Assembly (NCBI RefSeq): GCF_014138625.1
Contig: NZ_JACJHY010000023.1
Location: 1 to 64,000 of the forward strand
DNA: 64,000 nt
Origin: Aminobacter ciceronei
Lineage (GTDB): Bacteria > Pseudomonadota > Alphaproteobacteria > Rhizobiales > Rhizobiaceae
Direction: 5' to 3'
The notes under the pieces are model-generated. The model ran no database searches. It was not told the DNA's origin and saw nothing but the letters and a program-made list of their open reading frames with translations. This document shows, piece by piece, positions 45,652 to 53,085 of the stretch (positions are counted from its first letter, which is position 1; every line of letters starts with the position of its first letter). The translations under genes and the position numbers were made by a program.

Positions 45652-46962
45652 ATGAGCACCGGCTATTTCGGCGACATCAAGCCCGTCCGCTACGAAGGCC
45701 CCGACAGCACCAATCCGCTGGCCTATCGCCATTACAACGCCGACGAGGTGGTGCTGGGCAAAAGGCTGGAAGACCATCTGCGCTTCGCCGTTGCCTACTG
45801 GCATACATTCGCCTGGCCGGGCGGCGATCCGTTCGGCGGCCAGACCTTCGAGCGGCCCTGGTTTGGCGAGACGATGGAGAACGCCAGGCTGAAGGCCGAT
45901 GTCGCCTTCGAGCTGTTTTCGCTGCTGGGCGTTCCCTACTATTGCTTCCACGATGCCGATGTGCGGCCGGAGGGTGCCAACTTCACCGAGAGTGCAAAGC
46001 GCCTCGACGAGATCGCCGACTATTTCGAAGCCAAGATGGCCAAGACAGGCGTCAAGCTTTTGTGGGGCACTGCGAACCTGTTCTCCAACCGCCGCTTCAT
46101 GGCGGGTGCCGCGACCAACCCCGATCCCGATGTCTTTGCTTATGCGGCGGCGACGGTGAAGCATTGCATGGATGTCACCAAGCGGCTCAAGGGCGAGAAC
46201 TACGTGTTGTGGGGCGGTCGCGAGGGCTACGAGACTCTGCTCAACACCGACATGGGCCGTGAGCTCGACCAGCTCGGGCGCTTCCTCAATCTGGTCGTCG
46301 ACTACAAGCACAGAAGCGGCTTCACCGGCACCATCCTGATCGAACCCAAGCCGCAGGAGCCGACCAAGCACCAGTACGATTACGACGTCGCCACCGTCTA
46401 TGGCTTCCTCAGGAAGTACGGGCTGGAGAACGAGGTGAAGGTCAATATCGAGCAGGGGCACGCGATCCTGGCCGGCCACTCCTTCGAGCACGAACTGGCG
46501 ACCGCCAATGCGCTCGGCATCTTCGGCTCCATCGACATGAACCGCAACGACTACCAGTCGGGCTGGGACACCGACCAGTTCCCCAACAACGTGCCTGAAA
46601 TGGCGCTTGCCTATTACCACGTGCTTGCCGGTGGCGGCTTCAAGTCAGGCGGCACCAATTTCGACGCCAAGCTGCGCCGCCAGTCGCTCGACGCCGAAGA
46701 CCTGCTGGTCGCCCATATCGGCGGCATGGACGCTTGCGCGCGCGGCCTCAAGGCCGCGGCGAAGATGATCGAGGACAAGGCGCTGTCGGGTCCGCTCGAG
46801 GCGCGTTACGCCGGCTGGAATTCGGCTGAAGCCAAGGCGATGCTGGCTGGCGAACGCAGCCTCGAGCAGATCGCCGCGCGCGTCGTCGCCGCCGGCATTG
46901 AGCCGCAGCCGAAGTCGGGCCGGCAGGAATATCTGGAGAACGTCGTCAACCGCTACGTCTGA
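45652..46962 (+). CDS. xylA: Xylose isomerase
   Basis: Converts D-xylose to D-xylulose using two divalent metals. At 436 residues it is a class II enzyme. [10 protein letters not shown] holds catalytic His100 and Asp103, [16 protein letters not shown] and [19 protein letters not shown] the metal and substrate ligands, and [19 protein letters not shown] the second metal site. AAAGGAG precedes the ATG. The gene ends at a strong terminator. With xylB it gives the complete xylose isomerase route; no xylose importer is linked here. Confidence 0.96.
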   Translation: MSTGYFGDIKPVRYEGPDSTNPLAYRHYNADEVVLGKRLEDHLRFAVAYWHTFAWPGGDPFGGQTFERPWFGETMENARLKADVAFELFSLLGVPYYCFHDADVRPEGANFTESAKRLDEIADYFEAKMAKTGVKLLWGTANLFSNRRFMAGAATNPDPDVFAYAAATVKHCMDVTKRLKGENYVLWGGREGYETLLNTDMGRELDQLGRFLNLVVDYKHRSGFTGTILIEPKPQEPTKHQYDYDVATVYGFLRKYGLENEVKVNIEQGHAILAGHSFEHELATANALGIFGSIDMNRNDYQSGWDTDQFPNNVPEMALAYYHVLAGGGFKSGGTNFDAKLRRQSLDAEDLLVAHIGGMDACARGLKAAAKMIEDKALSGPLEARYAGWNSAEAKAMLAGERSLEQIAARVVAAGIEPQPKSGRQEYLENVVNRYV

Positions 46963-46986
46963 CGGCTTCGCACGACGATGAACGAC

Positions 46987-47018
46987 GGCGCCGGCCCCGA
47001 GGGCTGGCGCCATTTCTT
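46987..47018 (+). terminator. intrinsic terminator of xylA
   Basis: An 11-bp GC-rich stem GGCGCCGGCCC / GGGCTGGCGCC (one G-U pair) with loop CGA, followed by ATTTCTTGT. It lies 24 bp after the xylA stop. Confidence 0.8.
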
Positions 47019-47087
47019 GTCCGCACTGTCCGATGCCCAAACGCAGTCCTGCTGCTAGATGGACGCCTGGAAAGCAGGAGAGAGAGC

Positions 47088-47576
47088 ATGGACATGCGCA
47101 ACATCTTGGTGCGGCCGGCGAATACAGAGGACTTCGCCGCGGTAAAGCAGGTGTTGGCCGACACGTTCGAGAGCACCTGGCGGCCGGAGATCACCGAAGC
47201 GGCTGCCGAACGCTACCTCTCGTCCGATGTCGGCGGCCGTTATGTCGATGAAAACGGCCCCGCCTTCTGGGTCGCGGAAGTCGACGGCCAGGTCGCCGGC
47301 ATGGTCCACTGGAGTGGCGACTTCATCGAAGCATTGCACGTCTCCGGCAGATTCCAGCGCCTCGGCCTCGGCAGGCTGCTGCTGGCGCGGGCCGAACAGG
47401 AGATCGGCAAGGCCGGTTTGCCGAAAGTACGGCTCGAAACCGATACGTTCAACCAGCAGAGCCAGGCCTTCTACCGCGCGCTCGGCTATGTCGAGACGGC
47501 AAATTATCCCGACGAGGAATGGGACAGCGGGCTGACCACTGTGCTGTTCGAAAAGTCGCTCGGTCGCGGACGGTGA
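47088..47576 (+). CDS. GNAT-family N-acetyltransferase
   Basis: A 162-residue acetyl-CoA-dependent acetyltransferase. ILVRPANTEDFAAVKQVL opens the fold; EALHVSGRFQRLGLGRLLLARAEQEI contains the acetyl-CoA-binding R/Q-x-x-G-x-G/A loop, and NQQSQAFYRALGYVE is the C-terminal motif B. The ATG follows GGAGAGAG. Substrate unknown; no operon partners. Confidence 0.88.
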   Translation: MDMRNILVRPANTEDFAAVKQVLADTFESTWRPEITEAAAERYLSSDVGGRYVDENGPAFWVAEVDGQVAGMVHWSGDFIEALHVSGRFQRLGLGRLLLARAEQEIGKAGLPKVRLETDTFNQQSQAFYRALGYVETANYPDEEWDSGLTTVLFEKSLGRGR

Positions 47577-47655
47577 CAGGACAGGAATCGCATGGGTTGA
47601 GCCCCGGTGCGCAGGTGCACGCCTGCCCCTGAATTGCCTCTTTCTCGCCCTCAAG

Positions 47656-47916
47656 ATGCCAGTCGAATCAGCGACTTACCGCGCCATGAGACGGGAACAA
47701 GAGACTTTCATCACACATGGCCACGAACCGGCGATCGACGCCCTGCTAAACAGGTCGGAGACCGGTTCGATCGTCGACCGGCTGATGGCATTACCGCCGT
47801 TGCTGGAGCCTGAGCTTTCCGACGAATGGACCCGGGCGGTTGCGTCACGCCTCGAGGCCATATTGGCCCAGAGCATGCGTTCGCGCATCGACGGCGTCGT
47901 CAACCAGGCGGCCTGA
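47656..47916 (+). CDS. Small hypothetical protein
   Basis: An 86-codon frame with coding-like codon use (strong G/C at third positions in its second half) between two plus-strand genes. I recognise no family; the sequence is helical and charged (TGSIVDRLMALPPLLEPEL, then EAILAQSMRSRIDG). No good ribosome site precedes the ATG, which lowers confidence. Confidence 0.45.
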   Translation: MPVESATYRAMRREQETFITHGHEPAIDALLNRSETGSIVDRLMALPPLLEPELSDEWTRAVASRLEAILAQSMRSRIDGVVNQAA

Positions 47917-47966
47917 TCCCAACAGCGTGGTTTGACGAAGCCAGGGCGGTCGGCCATCCTCCTTGC

Positions 47967-48737
47967 ATGATACGCGCGGTGCTGCTCGATCTCTCGGGCG
48001 TCGTTTATGACGGCGACACGCCGATACCGGGCGCGGTCGCTGCCATCGGGCGGCTCCGCGCCGAGGGCTTGCCGATCCGCTTCGTCAGCAACACGACGCG
48101 TTCATCGCACGGGGCGATCATTGCACAACTTGCCAACCTTGGCGTCTCCGTCAGCAGTGACGAGCTGTTCACGCCGGCGCGTGCTGCGGTCGATTGGCTC
48201 GCCCGCGGAGGCTGCGCGCCCCATCTCCTGGTGCATCCCGACCTCGTGCCCGAATTCGCCGGCAACATGTTCGGCGACAGGAAGGCGGTGGTGGTTGGCG
48301 ATGCCGCCGAGGCCTTCACCTATGCAGCGATGAACGCCGCCTTCCGCCAGCTGATCGATGGTGCTGAGTTTCTCGCGCTTGCCGTCAACCGCACCTTCAA
48401 GGATGCCGATGGCGGGCTCAGCCTCGATGCGGGCGCCTTCGTCGCGGCGCTCGAATTTGCGGCCGGCAAGCAGGCGACGGTGCTGGGCAAGCCTGCGCGG
48501 GACTTCTTCCATGCCGCGTTGGCCGGGTTGGACTGCCTGCCGGGACAGGCGGTGATGGTCGGCGACGATGCCGAAAGCGATGTTGCGGGTGCCTTGAGGG
48601 CGGGTGTCGGCTCGGCGCTTCTGGTGCGCACCGGCAAATATCGCGCCGGCGACGAAAGCCGCCACGCGCCGCATCCGAATGCCGTCGTCGACGATCTCGC
48701 GGCGGCGGTCGAGTGGATTCTCGCCCGCCGGGGCTAA
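47967..48737 (+). CDS. HAD-superfamily phosphatase, subfamily IIA
   Basis: A 256-residue hydrolase. LLDLSGVVYDGDTPIPGA is HAD motif I (here D-L-S in place of the usual D-x-D), FVSNTTRSS motif II, VLGKPARDFF motif III and VMVGDDAESDVAGALRAG motif IV. It belongs to the NagD/LHPP-like group, small-molecule phosphatases. The second motif I Asp being Ser-like is also seen in LHPP-type proteins. No clear ribosome site at 47967. Its 3' end overlaps the convergent AraC-type regulator by 4 bp. Confidence 0.82.
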   Translation: MIRAVLLDLSGVVYDGDTPIPGAVAAIGRLRAEGLPIRFVSNTTRSSHGAIIAQLANLGVSVSSDELFTPARAAVDWLARGGCAPHLLVHPDLVPEFAGNMFGDRKAVVVGDAAEAFTYAAMNAAFRQLIDGAEFLALAVNRTFKDADGGLSLDAGAFVAALEFAAGKQATVLGKPARDFFHAALAGLDCLPGQAVMVGDDAESDVAGALRAGVGSALLVRTGKYRAGDESRHAPHPNAVVDDLAAAVEWILARRG

Positions 48738-49714
48738 CCCTTGCGCATTCTCACCGGTGGTGTGCCGAATGCATGCGAGAAGCTGCGCGAGAATGCGGCA
48801 GCCGATGAAAAGCCGGTGCGCTCCGCCACTTCGGCCATGCTGACACGCGTGTCGACCACCAGCCGCCTGGCCGCGTTCAGTCTCAGCCTGAGATAATAGG
48901 CGCCGGGCGTCTCGCCGATCGAGCCGCGGAAAATGCTTTCGAGCGTGCGTGCCGTCACGCCCGCACGCCTTGCGATTGCTGCAATCGTCAGCGGCTGGTC
49001 GACATGTGCTTCCATCAGCCGGATCGCCTGGGCGAGGCGCGGGTCGTAGCCGTCGAGCCGGCCAAGCGAGACCAGCGGCTGCGCGTCGGTGGCGGCACGC
49101 GACTGGTCGTAGATGAAGACGCTGGCGACATCGAGCGCGGTGGCCATGCCGAGCCGCGAGCGTACCAGATGCAGCATCAGGTCGAAGGTCGGAGCCGCAC
49201 CGCCCGAGGTGAAGACAGGGCCGTCGATGATGTAGCGGTCGGGGCGGACCTCGACGTCGGGGAAGGCGGCGGCGAAATCCTCCATGTCTTCCCAATGGGT
49301 GGTGGCGGCACGGCCTTCCAAAAGCCCGGCACGCGCGACCAGCCAGGTGCCGGCCTCGATGCCTCCGGCCGCTCGCGCCTGGCGGGCACAGCGCCTGATG
49401 CCGCCGAGCAGCTTCGAGGTGGTGTAGCCTTGGGTGCCGAAGCCGGCGATGACCATCAGCACGTCGCAGGGCTCGTCTGGGTCGAAGGCGCCGGATACCG
49501 CTACCGGCAGGCCGCAGGTGGTGATCGCCGGCTCGCCCGTGGCGGATACCAGCCGAAAGTCGAAATGCGTCTCACCTGATATGCGGTTGGCCGCACGCAG
49601 CGGGTCGACGGCTGATGCCACGCACATGATCGACGCGCCGGAGAAAACCAGCATCGTCACCTTGAGCGGCGAGCGCTCCTCGCGAAAGATTGTCGGCTTT
49701 TCGCTTTTTGCCAT
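48734..49714 (-). CDS. cdhR: GlxA/CdhR-type AraC-family regulator, probable carnitine regulator
   Basis: A 326-residue protein with an N-terminal DJ-1/PfpI-like amidotransferase domain (VTMLVFSGASIMCVASAVDPLRAANR; GLLEGRAATTHWE) and a C-terminal AraC helix-turn-helix (LTIAAIARRAGVTARTLESIF; VSMAEVAERTGFSSAAAFSRSF). This layout is shared by GbdR, CdhR and ArgR-type regulators of quaternary-amine catabolism. It is divergent from the carnitine genes with 76 bp between, so it probably activates them in response to carnitine. CdhR is inferred from context plus family. Confidence 0.82.
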   Translation of the reverse strand: MAKSEKPTIFREERSPLKVTMLVFSGASIMCVASAVDPLRAANRISGETHFDFRLVSATGEPAITTCGLPVAVSGAFDPDEPCDVLMVIAGFGTQGYTTSKLLGGIRRCARQARAAGGIEAGTWLVARAGLLEGRAATTHWEDMEDFAAAFPDVEVRPDRYIIDGPVFTSGGAAPTFDLMLHLVRSRLGMATALDVASVFIYDQSRAATDAQPLVSLGRLDGYDPRLAQAIRLMEAHVDQPLTIAAIARRAGVTARTLESIFRGSIGETPGAYYLRLRLNAARRLVVDTRVSMAEVAERTGFSSAAAFSRSFSHAFGTPPVRMRKG

Positions 49715-49790
49715 TTGGCTTTCGTAAAACGCAAAACAAGACGACGCAAGCGGCGCAATGATCCGTCAAGTTTCGTAAGGGAGGAATGCG

Positions 49791-50708
49791 ATGCCGCTCG
49801 AGATGAACCGTGAGGTTTTCATTACCTGTGCCGTTACCGGGTCCGGCGGCACGCAGGATCGCAGCCATCTGGTGCCGCGTTCGCCCAAGCAGATCGCCGA
49901 CTCGGCTATCGAGGCAGCCAAGGCCGGTGCTGCCATCGTCCACTGCCACGTCCGCGACCCGGAGACCGGCAAGCCGCGCCGCGACATCCATCTCTACCGC
50001 GAGGTGACCGAGCGCATCCGTGAAGCCAATGTCGACGTGGTGTTGAACCTCACCGCCGGCATGGGCGGCGACATGGTGTTTGGCGGCGTCGAAAGCCCGC
50101 TGCCGCTCAAGGAAGCCGGCACCGACATGGGCGGCGCCACCAACCGCGTCGAGCATGTGCGCCAGTGTCTGCCGGAGATCTGCACGCTCGACTGCGGCAC
50201 GATGAACTTCGCCGAGGCCGACTACGTCATGACCAACACGCCGGGCATGCTGCGCGCCATGGGCGGCATGATGACCGCGATGGGCGTGAAGCCCGAGATC
50301 GAGGCCTTTGACACCGGTCATCTATGGTTTGCCAAGCAGCTGGTCGAGGAGGGCGTGCTTGCGCCCGACGCGCTGGTGCAGCTGTGCATGGGCGTGCCGT
50401 GGGGTGCGCCCGACGACCTCAATACCTTCATGGCGATGGTCAACAACGTGCCGAAGAGCTGGACCTTCTCGGCCTTCTCGCTGGGCCGCAACCAGATGGC
50501 CTATGCGGCCGCAGCGGTGCTGGCCGGCGGTAATGTGCGCGTCGGCCTCGAGGACAATCTCTGGCTCGACAAGGGCGTGCTCGCCACCAATGCGCAACTG
50601 GTCGAGAAGGCGGTCGCCGTCGTCGAGACCCTGGGCGCGCGGGTCATCGGACCGGAAGAGGTGCGTAAGAAGCTCAACCTCGTCAAGCGCGCGCCGCTGG
50701 CGGCCTGA
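49791..50708 (+). CDS. cdhC: Beta-keto acid cleavage enzyme, 3-dehydrocarnitine type (BKACE)
   Basis: A 305-residue zinc enzyme of the BKACE (DUF849) family that condenses a beta-keto acid with acetyl-CoA to give acetoacetate and a new CoA ester. For dehydrocarnitine the products are acetoacetate and betainyl-CoA. AAIVHCHVRDPETGKPRRD has the zinc-binding HxH, VLNLTAGMGGD and VRVGLEDNLWLDKG carry substrate and catalytic residues. GGGAGG precedes the ATG. The dehydrocarnitine role follows from the adjoining carnitine dehydrogenase gene. Confidence 0.88.
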   Translation: MPLEMNREVFITCAVTGSGGTQDRSHLVPRSPKQIADSAIEAAKAGAAIVHCHVRDPETGKPRRDIHLYREVTERIREANVDVVLNLTAGMGGDMVFGGVESPLPLKEAGTDMGGATNRVEHVRQCLPEICTLDCGTMNFAEADYVMTNTPGMLRAMGGMMTAMGVKPEIEAFDTGHLWFAKQLVEEGVLAPDALVQLCMGVPWGAPDDLNTFMAMVNNVPKSWTFSAFSLGRNQMAYAAAAVLAGGNVRVGLEDNLWLDKGVLATNAQLVEKAVAVVETLGARVIGPEEVRKKLNLVKRAPLAA

Positions 50709-50745
50709 TGGCCGCAAGTCCAAATCTGCCGGGAGGGGCATGTTC

Positions 50746-51837
50746 ATGAACACAATTTCCAAAGCAGCCGCCATTGGCGGCGGGGTGATCGGCGCGGGCT
50801 GGGTGGCGCGGCTGCTGCTCAACGGCATCGACGTGTCGATCTTCGATCCCGACCCGGAGGCAACCCGCAAAGTCAGCGAGGTGATGAAGGGGGCGCGCCG
50901 CGCCTACAAGCAGATGGTGCCCGGCGGGCTGCCCAAAGAAGGCAAGCTGACCTATGCCAAGACAATTGCCGAGGCGGTGGCAGACGCCGATTTCATCCAG
51001 GAAAGCGTGCCTGAGCGACTCGATCTCAAGCACAAGGTGCTGGCCGAGATCGACATGCACGCGCCAGCCAATGCGATCATCGGCTCGTCGACCTCGGGCA
51101 TCAAGCCGTCTGACATGCAGGTGGCGATGAAGAATCACCCTGAAAGACTGGTTGTCGGCCATCCGTTCAACCCGGTCTATCTTCTGCCGATCGTCGAGAT
51201 TGTCGGCGGTATCAAGACGTTCCCCGAGGCCATCGAGGTCGCCAAGGAGATCTATTCTTCGATCGGCATGAAGCCGGTTGTCATCCGCAAGGAGATCGAG
51301 GCCTTTGTCGGCGACCGCCTGCTCGAAGCGGCCTGGCGCGAGGCGCTGTGGCTGATCAAGGACGGAATCTGCTCGGTCGAGGAACTCGACGACATCATGC
51401 GCTACGGGTTCGGCCTGCGCTGGGCTCAGATGGGCATGTTCCAGGTCTATCGCATTGCCGGCGGCGAAGCGGGCATGCGCCACTTCATGGCCCAGTTCGG
51501 GCCCTGCCTGCAGTGGCCGTGGACCAAGCTGATGGATGTGCCGGAGTTCAACGACGAACTCGTCGACCTGATCGCCGGCCAGTCCGACGACCAATCAAGC
51601 AAGTGGTCGATCCGCGAGCTGGAGAAGATCCGCGACGACAATCTTGTCGCGATCATGGATGCGCTGTCGAAGCAGAACAAGGGCAAGGGCTGGGGCGCCG
51701 GCGCGCTCTACAAGGACTACACCAAACAGCTCGCCGCCCTGGCCAAGCCGAAGGTCTCGAAGGCCGCCGAAAAGGCCAAGGCGAGCAAGCCGGTTAAGAA
51801 GGCTCTGAAAAAGGCTCCGGCCAAGAAGAAGGGCTAA
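50746..51837 (+). CDS. lcdH: L-carnitine 3-dehydrogenase with Lys-rich C-terminal tail
   Basis: An NAD+-dependent enzyme oxidising L-carnitine to 3-dehydrocarnitine. The second ATG (50746), nine bases after GGGAGG, fits better than the ATG at 50740. AAIGGGVIGAGWVARLLL is the NAD-binding loop; IQESVPERLDLK, GSSTSGIKPSDM, HPFNPVYLLPIVE and GEAGMRHFMAQFGP match carnitine dehydrogenases closely. In some Rhizobiales the enzyme is fused to a betainyl-CoA thioesterase. Here the last ~40 residues are a Lys/Ala-rich tail (KKALKKAPAKKKG) instead, with no thioesterase domain. Confidence 0.9.
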   Translation: MNTISKAAAIGGGVIGAGWVARLLLNGIDVSIFDPDPEATRKVSEVMKGARRAYKQMVPGGLPKEGKLTYAKTIAEAVADADFIQESVPERLDLKHKVLAEIDMHAPANAIIGSSTSGIKPSDMQVAMKNHPERLVVGHPFNPVYLLPIVEIVGGIKTFPEAIEVAKEIYSSIGMKPVVIRKEIEAFVGDRLLEAAWREALWLIKDGICSVEELDDIMRYGFGLRWAQMGMFQVYRIAGGEAGMRHFMAQFGPCLQWPWTKLMDVPEFNDELVDLIAGQSDDQSSKWSIRELEKIRDDNLVAIMDALSKQNKGKGWGAGALYKDYTKQLAALAKPKVSKAAEKAKASKPVKKALKKAPAKKKG

Positions 51838-51840
51838 GCC

Positions 51841-53004
51841 ATGCATTTCGGTCTGTCCGAGGAACAGCAACTCATCGTCGACACGACGCGTGCCTTCGTC
51901 GAGAACGAGCTCTATCCGCATGAGCAGGAGGTCGAGCGCACGGGTCATCTCCGGCGCGAGCTGATCGAGGACATCAAGGCAAAGGCGATCACGGCTGGGC
52001 TTTATGCTGCCAACATGCCGGCGGATGTCGGCGGTGCCGGGCTCGATACGCTGACCTGGCTGCTTTACGAAAAGGAGCTCGGCCGCGCCAACTATGCGTT
52101 GCACTGGACCTGCGTGGCGCGCCCGTCCAACATCCTGCTCGCCGGCACGTCGGAGCAGCGCGAGAAGTATCTTTTCCCTTGCATCCGCGGCGAGAAGTCG
52201 GACTGTCTAGCCATGACCGAGCCGGGTGCGGGTTCCGACCTGCGCGGCATGAGAGCGACTGCCGTCCAGGATGGCAGCGACTGGGTGCTCAACGGCACCA
52301 AGCATTTCATCTCCCACGCCGACATTGCCGATTTCGCCATCGTCTTCATGGCCTCGGGCGAAGAGGACAGTCCGCGTGGAAAACGCAAGAAGATCACCGC
52401 GTTCTTCGTCGACAAGGGCACGCCTGGCTTCACCGTGCGCGACGGCTATCGCAACGTCTCGCATCGCGGCTACACCAATTCGGTGCTGGAGTTCGACGAC
52501 TGCCGCCTGCCGGCGAGCCAGGTCCTTGGCGAGGTGCACAAGGGTTTTGAAGTCGCCAACAGCTGGCTGGGCGCAACGCGCCTGCAGGTCGGCGCCACCT
52601 GCCTCGGCCGCGCCGAACGCGCATTGAACCATGCCGTCGAATACGCCGCCCAGCGCCAGCAGTTCGGCCAGCAGATCGGCAAGTTCCAGGGCGTGTCGTT
52701 CAAGCTGGCCGACATGGCGACCGAGCTCAAGGCTGCCGAGCTGATGGTGATGGAGGCAGGCTGGAAATACGACCAGGGCACGGTCACCGACCAGGACATG
52801 GCGATGGCCAAGCTCAAGGCTACCGAGATGCTGGCATTCGTCGCCGATGAAGCGATCCAGATCCACGGCGGCATGGGCCTTATGGACGACCTGCCGCTGG
52901 AGCGCATCTGGCGCGACGCCCGCGTCGAGCGCATCTGGGAAGGCACTTCGGAGATCCAGCGCCACATCATCTCCCGCGCGCTGCTCAGGGCGGTGGGCGG
53001 ATGA
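51841..53004 (+). CDS. Acyl-CoA dehydrogenase, probable gamma-butyrobetainyl-CoA dehydrogenase
   Basis: A 387-residue FAD flavoprotein. AMTEPGAGSDLRGM is the N-terminal ACAD signature, FISHADIADFAIVF and QQFGQQIGKFQGVSFKLADMA follow, and IWEGTSEIQRHI holds the catalytic Glu (about residue 367). Members oxidise acyl-CoA to enoyl-CoA. Between carnitine dehydrogenase and a CaiD-like hydratase, the likely substrate is gamma-butyrobetainyl-CoA, giving crotonobetainyl-CoA. The gene starts 4 bp after the carnitine dehydrogenase gene. Confidence 0.88.
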   Translation: MHFGLSEEQQLIVDTTRAFVENELYPHEQEVERTGHLRRELIEDIKAKAITAGLYAANMPADVGGAGLDTLTWLLYEKELGRANYALHWTCVARPSNILLAGTSEQREKYLFPCIRGEKSDCLAMTEPGAGSDLRGMRATAVQDGSDWVLNGTKHFISHADIADFAIVFMASGEEDSPRGKRKKITAFFVDKGTPGFTVRDGYRNVSHRGYTNSVLEFDDCRLPASQVLGEVHKGFEVANSWLGATRLQVGATCLGRAERALNHAVEYAAQRQQFGQQIGKFQGVSFKLADMATELKAAELMVMEAGWKYDQGTVTDQDMAMAKLKATEMLAFVADEAIQIHGGMGLMDDLPLERIWRDARVERIWEGTSEIQRHIISRALLRAVGG

Positions 53005-53085
53005 TCTCGGGGCTGCGCAGGCGGCAAAAAAGTTTGACCTTGCTCTTCGGGGCAAGGTGGCCCGCAGGGCCGGGTGGGGGTGGAA

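Noticed and set aside
49720-49778. Direct repeat TTTCGTAA at 49720-49727 and 49771-49778 between cdhR and the BKACE gene
   Set aside because: Suggestive of activator half-sites, but 8-bp arms 51 bp apart, one next to the ribosome site, are too weak to call an operator.
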